Source: an uncultured Rothia sp. (GTDB lineage: Bacteria > Actinomycetota > Actinomycetes > Actinomycetales > Micrococcaceae). Taken from it: a stretch of DNA of 14,610 bases. The stretch spans positions 1 to 14,610 of the forward strand of contig NZ_CALJRY010000271.1 in the NCBI RefSeq assembly GCF_937976295.1, in the 5' to 3' direction. Below are positions 7,083-13,763 of this stretch, in pieces; the stretch's first letter is position 1, and each line of letters opens with the position of its first letter. The translations under genes and the position numbers were made by a program. The notes beneath the pieces were generated by a model, which had not been told where the DNA came from, did not search any database, and saw only the letters and a program-made list of their open reading frames with translations.

Positions 7083-7901
7083 GTGCCATACATCACCACA
7101 GAGGCCAGCGAGCAGGAAGGTTCGCCGGTAGAAGTCTACGAGTTCTTCATGGCAAACAAGCGGTACCTGATTAGCAGCGGCGGGGTTGCAGATCAGGTAA
7201 CGTTCAACGGCTTCCGCTGCGAAAGCCTGTCCATTAGCCGGGGCCAGGTGGTGTACACTTCGGATAATCAGAAGAGCGCCCTGGATGTGGTTATCCCTGA
7301 CAACATCACTTTCGCCCGGGACTACATCACCAAGGGCAACAGCAACAGCTGCACGCTGAACATCCACCGCTTTCACGCATCGGACAACACGCAAGGGAAT
7401 AGCGTGGTGTACTGGAAAGGCCGTGTGCTGGGCGCGAGGTTTGACGATAACCACATTACGCTTCAATGTGAAAGCGTGTTCAGCAGCATCGCCAGGGCGG
7501 GCCTGCGCCAGCAGTACACCCTGTACTGCCGCCACGCTTTGTTCAGCAGCCCCTGCCGCCTGATACGTGATAACTTCAAGTACTCGGCCACGCTGGCGGA
7601 ACCATCCACGGCCTTCAGCGCCAAGCTCAACGGCCTGCCGGCCAACGTGCTGCAGAACAAGCCGGGGCTGACGGGTGGCGTGATGGACGACGGCACAGAC
7701 CGTTACAGCATTCTTTCCCACTCCGGGCAGTACATAACGCTGGACAGGCCGTGCAAACTGAACACGGGTGCTGCGGTAACGGTATATGCTGGCTGCGACA
7801 AGACCAAGGAATACTGCAAGGATGCCATGAACAACATCGAGAACTTCGGTGGGTTCAGCTGGATGCCCCTGCGAAACATCTCTGACGGGAGACCGTACTA
7901 A
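7083..7901 (+). CDS. Tail tip hub protein, BR0599 (DUF2163-like) / lambda gpL-like, with four-cysteine cluster site
   Basis: A 272-residue protein starting at GTG 7083, six bases after the previous stop; only a weak GAG lies at the right distance. The C-terminus (YAGCDKTKEYCKDAMNNIENFGGF) is the hallmark of BR0599-type phage proteins, and the N-terminal half looks like the DUF2163 beta domain. Cysteines 149, 158, 238 and 245 make C-x8-C ... C-x6-C, the same spacing pairs I recall for the [4Fe-4S] ligands of lambda gpL (C173, C182, C205, C212). Two further cysteines nearby (129, 224) and two N-terminal ones are not part of the pattern. The protein should sit in the baseplate hub between the ring protein and the J-like protein and may close the tube. 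Iron-sulphur binding is inferred from cysteine spacing; the family call is firm. Confidence 0.83.
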   Translation: MPYITTEASEQEGSPVEVYEFFMANKRYLISSGGVADQVTFNGFRCESLSISRGQVVYTSDNQKSALDVVIPDNITFARDYITKGNSNSCTLNIHRFHASDNTQGNSVVYWKGRVLGARFDDNHITLQCESVFSSIARAGLRQQYTLYCRHALFSSPCRLIRDNFKYSATLAEPSTAFSAKLNGLPANVLQNKPGLTGGVMDDGTDRYSILSHSGQYITLDRPCKLNTGAAVTVYAGCDKTKEYCKDAMNNIENFGGFSWMPLRNISDGRPY

Positions 7902-7903
7902 TC

Positions 7904-10900
7904 ATGTGGCTGCAGCTCGCCTTCTACGCCATCAGCCTGCTGCTGGTCAGCAGCCGCATCCCCAAATCGGACCGCACCCCGCCCCGTGGTTATCAGGAGT
8001 TCAAAGGCCCCACCAGCACCAGTGGCCGCGCCATTCCTGTGCTCTTTGGCACCAAGATCATTGACAGCCCCAACATCATCTGGTGGGGTAACAACAAGAG
8101 CGTCGCCAAGACCATACGCACGGGCGGCGGGCTGCTCAGCCACGGCAGGGATCAGGTGGTGGCCTACGAGCACACCATCAGCGTTCACTTTGCCCTGTGC
8201 CTCGGCCCCATTGATGGGCTGATCCAGATCTACTGCGACGACCGCATAGCCGTGGAAACTGGCTACAATCAGGCCAAGCTGGGCGTCGTGCAGCTGGGGC
8301 GGCAGACGTGGGTCACGGGGTATAACTATTCCATTGCCTCCCCGGATTTCTTTGGTGGCACCAACAATAACGGCGGGTTGGTTGGCATCTATGAGGTGCT
8401 GACGGGTTCGCCTGGCCAGGGGCACATCCCGTTCCTGCGGGATGTCACCGTCAACAATCAGTACCAGCCGAATTACCGGGGGGTGGCTACCGTCCTGTTC
8501 AAGGACATGGTCATTGGCTACACCAACGTGTTCCCCCGGTTCGCATTCACCGCTGTGCGCATCCTGCAGCGTGGGTACTGGGGCCGGGAGCAATGGTACA
8601 AAGAGAAGGCCATCATTTCCAGTAACTACACGGGGCACGATGGCAAGCTGCACAGCATGGACAACATGAACCCCGCCCACATCATCCGGGAATGCCTGAC
8701 GGATGAGGAATGGGGCATGGGGTACACCGACAACGACATTGACGAAACGTCGTTCCGGGAAACCGCGGACATTCTGTACCAGGAAAAGATGGGGATGTCC
8801 ATCCTGTGGGATAAGCAGACGGAAATCAAGACGTTCATCCAGAGCGTCCTGGAGCACATTGACGCGGACCTGTACGTGCACGCCAACACGGGCAAGTTCG
8901 TGCTGAAAGCCATCCGGGCCTACTACACGGTGCCGAATGGTGCCGTGGTGCTGGACGAAACCAACGTCGTGAAGGTCAGCGACTTCAAGCGCAGCAGCCC
9001 CGGGGAGCTGGTGTCCAGTGTCACCGTGGTTTACAGCCGGGTGGGGCCGCAGAACGAGACGGCCACCTACACGGCGCATAATCTGGCGCTCAAGGACCAG
9101 ATCGGCGAGGTTTCCGTCACCAAGCAATACACCGGGTTCACGAGCGAGAACATTGCCCGCACGGTAGCGGAACGGGATCTGCGGTCGCTGAGTACCCCGC
9201 TGGCCAGCTGTACGATTGAGTGCAACAGAACGGCCGCACGCATGAACATCGGGGACGTGTTCATTCTCAGATGGCCACAGTTGCTGGGGCAACAGGGGCA
9301 GATGGTAATGCGTGTGGCTAACCTCAACCTGGGCACCATGCTTGACGGCAGGATTACTATCACTGCCATGCAGGACGTCTTTTCGCTGCCGCTCAGCTGG
9401 GCCAACGCCCCGAGCACGGAATGGGACGACCCCTCCCAGCAGCTCACCGGCATCGTACACAGTACGATGGTGGAGGCCCCGTGGTACTTTGGGTGGTTGA
9501 ACCGTATCAACAATGCTGCGCGGCACACGCAACAGAGTAGCCTGCTGGTGCTGGCCAGCAAGAACCGTGACAGCGACACCTACTTCAAGTTCACGGACGA
9601 CAAGGGTCAGGAACAGAACGGGGTGTACCAGATAAGCGCGGAGCTGCTGCAGGCGATTGACCGGCACGCCACACAGCTCAGCGTGGTGCCAGATAAGGAC
9701 TTCGGCGTCACCAGCGGAGATATTGGCAAGGCTGCGTTCCTGGGGCAGAACGAACTGGTCCAGATTGTGCAGTACGACACCAACACCAGGGTACTTACCG
9801 TGCGGCGGGGTTGCTGCGATACGTACCCGCAGGTGCACGCGGCAGGAGAAAGAGTGTGGCTACTCCGAGACTTCCAGATTAACTGGTACAGCAGCACCGC
9901 CAACGCGAGGGATTACTACACGAGCAAGCTTCGGCCGTGTAACAACAATTTCTGTCTTCCATTTGACAAGGGAACCACCGTGGCCATCACCACACAGGAC
10001 CGCCGGAGCCGCCCCTACGGCCCGAGCGACATCCAGATCAACGGCAAGTACTACCCGGAGGAGGTGGGTAACGAGCAGCTGCGCATTACGTGGAAGCACC
10101 GCAACGCGCTCTACAACATCTACGCGCAGCCGTTCATTGCAGACACGCCCATTCCGCCCGAAGCCAACGTGCGGTACAACGTGCAGCTCTTCCTGGGCGT
10201 GCAGACCACCGCCCCCTTCCGCACCGTGACGGGCATTGAGGGCACCAGCACTGCGTTCGACCTGCCGTCGTTCAGCTTGGCGGATGGCACATACCTCACC
10301 GTGCGCATTGAGGCGCAGTTCACGGACGGGGCACGCAAGGCCAGCTTCCAGCCCTACATCCACACCTTCAAGTACGTCAAGGCATACGTCAACCCCACTC
10401 CGCCGCCAACGCCCCAACCCCAGCCTAACCCCGGCGGCGGTGGTGGCACGCCGCAACCCACGCCCACCCCGTACCTGACCGAACGGAGCATGCGGCAAAT
10501 TATCGAGTACAGCACGGGGAACAACGAAGCCGAGGTGGACGGCTGGGACGGCTGGGACGCGGTCACCAACGGGGCCAGCGGCCAGGGCCGTGGCGCGGCG
10601 GTCATCCTGGGCGGTAAATGGCTCATGGGCAATGAGCCCCCCACCATCCCGGAATGGTGGAAGGACATGTTCAAGAACCGGGCTGAGTACGAAGCCCGCC
10701 GGAAAGTCTGGTGGCACGTGTTTGACTGGTGGGCCGTGATGATGTGCCTCAAGGGCAACACTGCGGCCAAGCCGCTGGCAGACATCCGCCAGATGAAGCT
10801 GTTTATCCTGTGGAAGGGCAAGAACGAATGGGAAGAGGTGATGTCCAGCGACAGCGTGGGCTGGATTGCCTACTTCGGCCCCAGCATGGGTAAGGATCTG

Positions 10901-13759
10901 ACAAACTGGACGGGCGAGTTTGACAAGAACGGCCGCCAGGAAACTTATCGCGGTCGCACTCACTGGGCGCTGGGGGAACCGGAAAAGTACCCCATTGGCG
11001 GCGGCGAGAAGGGCACGCGGGTGAGCCTGCGCACGGGGGAACCGAAGCCCGTGACTCACTTCACCGCGGAGCGCTGGCGCACGGCCACCCCGTGGAACAT
11101 TGAAGGGGTCATGGTAACGTGCGAGGCCCGCATTGCGCCCACCAGCCCCCAAGGGTCCAAGATTGGTATCCACTTGGGCGGCGACCCCAAGCAGAACGGC
11201 AGCAACAGCGCGGACGCGGCGTGGTGGTACGTGGGCTTTGGCCTCAGCAAGGTGGTGGAGCTGACGCGGGATTGGAAGCGCATCTGCTTTGCCAACCTGG
11301 CCGGTGCCCAGGACATCCAGAGCCCGGACCGTGTCATTTCGCATGCGCGGTTCCTGAGCACGAAGGTGCCCATGGCCGACAGCCTGGACTATGTGCCGCC
11401 CACGCCCCAGCCGCAGCCCCAGCCGCAGCCCCAGCCGCAGAACCCCACCATCCCGCAGGGCGCGACGTTGGCCACACTGTCCGCGGGGCGGGCCATCAAC
11501 GCGGTGCAGATCAAGTACACCCCCACCGCCGCGAACGGTGAGACGTACCGCGTGAAGTTTGTGGTTATCCGTGACGGCACCGTGGTTGACGACAGCGTGG
11601 TGGAGAAGTCCTATCAGAACCTCGTTGCCGAACGGGAGTGGACCGAGTGGAAGGACTTCCCGGCGTTCCTGGAAGCCGGTACGGCCAGCGGGTACGTGGG
11701 TAATGTGGCCGTGGGTACGGCACGCATGCTGCGCGACCCCATTGGCACGGTGGCCCCGTACACCGAGGCGGTGATTCACAAGGATAACATGTCGTGGTTC
11801 CCGCCAGGTACCACCGCCACGCCGAACCCCAGCGCGCCAGGCACAGCCATTCCCGGCACTCTGGCAGGGCTGGGTAACGGACCGATGAACGTCGTGTGGA
11901 TTCGCAACAAGTCGGACACCAACACGCCGGGGTACAAGACCATTCAGTGGAAGGTCTACAAAGACGGCGAGTTCCTGGACGACTGGGACGTGGAGCAGAA
12001 CTATCAGGCGCTCGTTTCCCAGCGTGAGTGGGAAGGGGTCAAAGAGTGGCCGGCCATTGTGAAGACGGAAGGCGAGCTGCCCAGTCCTGCGGGTAACTAC
12101 AGCGTGACCACCGTGCGCATGGAACGCAAGGATGTGAGGTTCGTCACTCCTTACTACCAGAGCGCCATCCACGAGGACAAGCTCAATGCACAAGACCTGT
12201 CGGAAACCCGGCTGGTGGGTAGCGCACCCCTGCCCACGCCGCCCAGCCCGGGTGGCGGTGGTGGCGGTGGTGGCGGTAGTAGCCTGTGGGATACCTACAA
12301 GCATCCCCGAGAGTACCCCGATACTCGGCCCGCTGGAAGCGTTGCAATGCCGGATCCTACCAACACCACGCTCTTCCCGCCCAACGGCTTGGTGGACGCG
12401 CAAAGTTCCCCGCTGGTGCCGCAGCAGCCCCTGCTGTACCCGTATTACTGGGGCATGCGCAACCTTGGCACCCATACTGATTACACCAAGGAAGGCATCT
12501 GGCCGTTCCTGGTGTCAGATGGTAAGGGCGGCATGGTGTACGATATCCGCTTCTTCGATGCCAAGGCGATGAAATGGCTCAGCAATGCAGAGGCAGAAGC
12601 GGACGATCGTGTCAAGAAGGTTATCCAGATTTACGAGAACGAAATCCCGGACGGTGTAGTTTTGTGGCACCTGACGGATAAGGATCACGTGGATAGCCTG
12701 TCCGTTCTGAACACGCCCATGCTCCGCATGCACATCTTCAAGCGCAACCTGCCGGCGTGGAAACCCTACTACCAGGCCGGCATCCACCCGTCCAACATTG
12801 ACTATACCTACGCCACCTTCGAGCGCAAGGATGGGAGCACGTCGCCGCAGCCGGACAACCCGGTGCCGGCACCCAAGCCGCCGGTAACACCCGGCGGCAC
12901 GGGTGGGGGCACGCAGACGGCGGTGGAATCCAACGCCAGCGGTGCGAACTACGTGGACCGCTTCCCGCAGCTCGCCTACCCCGTGGACGCCGAGCGTGAC
13001 GCATGGGACCGCCCCGTGGTGCTGCCGCCGCCAAGGATGACCACACCTGCGGTGCGCCCCGGCATCCCGTCCACCAGTGTGGCCGTCAACGTTGCCAACC
13101 AAGCTGTCAAGCTGGCCCCCAGTGGGTACAAAGCCACCACGACGAACACGTTCTGGTGCTTCGCTACGAAGCCCACGGATTACGGCTATGGCGGATGGGT
13201 CATGGACACCTACTACCCGCAGCACCGTGAAGGCTCTGCGGGCAAGAACGATATCCTGTCGTTCTTCCGCTCGGCGGACACCATGGGCAACGCCATCTCG
13301 TGCGCCAACACCGTGCTCTACCACCTGAGGAACGGCACTGCGGGCCTCAACCTGTGGCCATCGGACGGTTCCATTCCCATGGTGAAGCTGGATGCCCAGG
13401 GCCGGCCCATTATGTCCATCCTGGCCAAGGCGCTGACGGTAATCCGCTTTGCACAGATGCCCTATGTGTGCTCGGAGGTTGTTCAAGGTGACAACGTTAT
13501 GAGCCTCATGTTCACAGACGGGAACGTGTACAGCGCGGTCTTCGTTAACAACAATGACGAGGCCAAAGAGGTGAGCATGGCGCTGCCGAACATCGCGGGG
13601 TGGTCGCGGCGATACGTGGACTGCTGGTATGTGCAGCACCCCGGCACCTACGATGCATCCGAGCTCATTCAGGGCAAGCGCGAGATTCTTAACATCAACT
13701 CCTGCTGTGTGGGTTTCCCCATTCCCCCGCGCAGCGTCTTTGCCGTCAGGGTGGCATAA
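7904..13759 (+). CDS. J-like central tail protein / host specificity protein with modular C-terminal half
   Basis: A 1951-residue protein starting at ATG 7904, two bases after the previous stop, with GGGAG at 7887-7891. Residues 4-17 are hydrophobic. About 20-510 is the phage-tail_3/J-type hub: GRAIPVLFGTKIIDSPNIIW, ALCLGPIDGL near 96-106, and HIDADLYVHANTGKFVLKAI near 320-340. About 510-660 ends in TVRRGCCDTYPQVHAAGERV, typical of proteobacterial tail tip proteins, and about 740-828 looks like a fibronectin-III-type domain. Beyond 830 come accessory modules: a linker (830-856), a Trp-rich possible carbohydrate-binding region (857-1165), a Pro-Gln linker (1165-1185), two related 100-residue modules (1198-1296, 1328-1427), a Gly9 linker (1450-1458), a diverged third module (1512-1632), another linker (1645-1672) and a C-terminal domain ending like the beta-sandwich of some glycoside hydrolases. 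Likely the hub and receptor contact. The hub call is firm; accessory functions are not. Confidence 0.85.
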   Translation: MWLQLAFYAISLLLVSSRIPKSDRTPPRGYQEFKGPTSTSGRAIPVLFGTKIIDSPNIIWWGNNKSVAKTIRTGGGLLSHGRDQVVAYEHTISVHFALCLGPIDGLIQIYCDDRIAVETGYNQAKLGVVQLGRQTWVTGYNYSIASPDFFGGTNNNGGLVGIYEVLTGSPGQGHIPFLRDVTVNNQYQPNYRGVATVLFKDMVIGYTNVFPRFAFTAVRILQRGYWGREQWYKEKAIISSNYTGHDGKLHSMDNMNPAHIIRECLTDEEWGMGYTDNDIDETSFRETADILYQEKMGMSILWDKQTEIKTFIQSVLEHIDADLYVHANTGKFVLKAIRAYYTVPNGAVVLDETNVVKVSDFKRSSPGELVSSVTVVYSRVGPQNETATYTAHNLALKDQIGEVSVTKQYTGFTSENIARTVAERDLRSLSTPLASCTIECNRTAARMNIGDVFILRWPQLLGQQGQMVMRVANLNLGTMLDGRITITAMQDVFSLPLSWANAPSTEWDDPSQQLTGIVHSTMVEAPWYFGWLNRINNAARHTQQSSLLVLASKNRDSDTYFKFTDDKGQEQNGVYQISAELLQAIDRHATQLSVVPDKDFGVTSGDIGKAAFLGQNELVQIVQYDTNTRVLTVRRGCCDTYPQVHAAGERVWLLRDFQINWYSSTANARDYYTSKLRPCNNNFCLPFDKGTTVAITTQDRRSRPYGPSDIQINGKYYPEEVGNEQLRITWKHRNALYNIYAQPFIADTPIPPEANVRYNVQLFLGVQTTAPFRTVTGIEGTSTAFDLPSFSLADGTYLTVRIEAQFTDGARKASFQPYIHTFKYVKAYVNPTPPPTPQPQPNPGGGGGTPQPTPTPYLTERSMRQIIEYSTGNNEAEVDGWDGWDAVTNGASGQGRGAAVILGGKWLMGNEPPTIPEWWKDMFKNRAEYEARRKVWWHVFDWWAVMMCLKGNTAAKPLADIRQMKLFILWKGKNEWEEVMSSDSVGWIAYFGPSMGKDLTNWTGEFDKNGRQETYRGRTHWALGEPEKYPIGGGEKGTRVSLRTGEPKPVTHFTAERWRTATPWNIEGVMVTCEARIAPTSPQGSKIGIHLGGDPKQNGSNSADAAWWYVGFGLSKVVELTRDWKRICFANLAGAQDIQSPDRVISHARFLSTKVPMADSLDYVPPTPQPQPQPQPQPQNPTIPQGATLATLSAGRAINAVQIKYTPTAANGETYRVKFVVIRDGTVVDDSVVEKSYQNLVAEREWTEWKDFPAFLEAGTASGYVGNVAVGTARMLRDPIGTVAPYTEAVIHKDNMSWFPPGTTATPNPSAPGTAIPGTLAGLGNGPMNVVWIRNKSDTNTPGYKTIQWKVYKDGEFLDDWDVEQNYQALVSQREWEGVKEWPAIVKTEGELPSPAGNYSVTTVRMERKDVRFVTPYYQSAIHEDKLNAQDLSETRLVGSAPLPTPPSPGGGGGGGGGSSLWDTYKHPREYPDTRPAGSVAMPDPTNTTLFPPNGLVDAQSSPLVPQQPLLYPYYWGMRNLGTHTDYTKEGIWPFLVSDGKGGMVYDIRFFDAKAMKWLSNAEAEADDRVKKVIQIYENEIPDGVVLWHLTDKDHVDSLSVLNTPMLRMHIFKRNLPAWKPYYQAGIHPSNIDYTYATFERKDGSTSPQPDNPVPAPKPPVTPGGTGGGTQTAVESNASGANYVDRFPQLAYPVDAERDAWDRPVVLPPPRMTTPAVRPGIPSTSVAVNVANQAVKLAPSGYKATTTNTFWCFATKPTDYGYGGWVMDTYYPQHREGSAGKNDILSFFRSADTMGNAISCANTVLYHLRNGTAGLNLWPSDGSIPMVKLDAQGRPIMSILAKALTVIRFAQMPYVCSEVVQGDNVMSLMFTDGNVYSAVFVNNNDEAKEVSMALPNIAGWSRRYVDCWYVQHPGTYDASELIQGKREILNINSCCVGFPIPPRSVFAVRVA
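11405..11440 (+). repeat. Three perfect 12-base tandem repeats coding Pro-Gln linker
   Basis: The unit CCCCAGCCGCAG occurs three times without mismatch and encodes Pro-Gln pairs that join the Trp-rich region to the first 100-residue module of the J-like protein. Such an in-frame unit can change length by slippage without breaking the gene. Confidence 0.9.
11495..11791 (+). repeat. Repeat domain copy 1 within J-like protein
   Basis: Residues 1198-1296, 99 residues. It aligns with copy 2 almost without gaps, at about 34 identities by eye, including the shared blocks DG...DD.VE..YQ.LV..REW and RM.R...V.PY...IH.D. I recognise no known family. It is beta-rich and bounded by Pro/Gly linkers, which suggests an independently folding fibre or binding module. 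Confidence 0.7.
11885..12184 (+). repeat. Repeat domain copy 2 within J-like protein
   Basis: Residues 1328-1427, 100 residues. It is the partner of copy 1 and ends TPYYQSAIHEDKL, which also closely matches the end of copy 3. The DNA of the copies has diverged, so the duplication is old or was acquired as different alleles. Confidence 0.7.
12251..12277 (+). repeat. Three perfect 9-base tandem repeats coding a Gly9 linker
   Basis: GGTGGCGGT is repeated exactly three times and encodes nine glycines, a flexible hinge between repeat domain 2 and the following region. The plus strand is G-rich in evenly spaced pairs here, so a weak two-layer G-quadruplex is conceivable. Confidence 0.9.
12437..12799 (+). 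repeat. Diverged repeat domain copy 3 within J-like protein
   Basis: Residues about 1512-1632. Only the C-terminal part is clearly related to copies 1 and 2: a strand with LRMHIFKR followed by PYYQAGIHPSNI, compared with VRMERKD then PYYQSAIHEDKL in copy 2. The N-terminal part is longer and not alignable by eye, so this is a partial or strongly diverged copy. Confidence 0.5.
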
Positions 13760-13763
13760 CACC

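Noticed and set aside
5893..7903. Promoter or terminator in the short gaps between tape measure and J-like genes
   Set aside because: The gaps are 2, 6 and 2 bases. They hold only ribosome binding sequence and there is no hairpin with a T run.
8100..8240. Idea that the window holds an undescribed defence or mobile system
   Set aside because: Every complete gene fits a tail assembly role in conserved order, and no nuclease, helicase, toxin or recombinase motif was seen in any supported frame.
9860..12475. Minus-strand open frame of 871 codons opposite the J-like gene (also 7898-9838 and 12515-13894)
   Set aside because: All mirror the plus-strand codon pattern and break where it changes. The composition is not that of a real protein.
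13540..13759. Possible diversity-generating retroelement target at the 3' end of the J-like gene
   Set aside because: There is no adenine-rich variable repeat paired with a template repeat, and no reverse transcriptase gene in the window.
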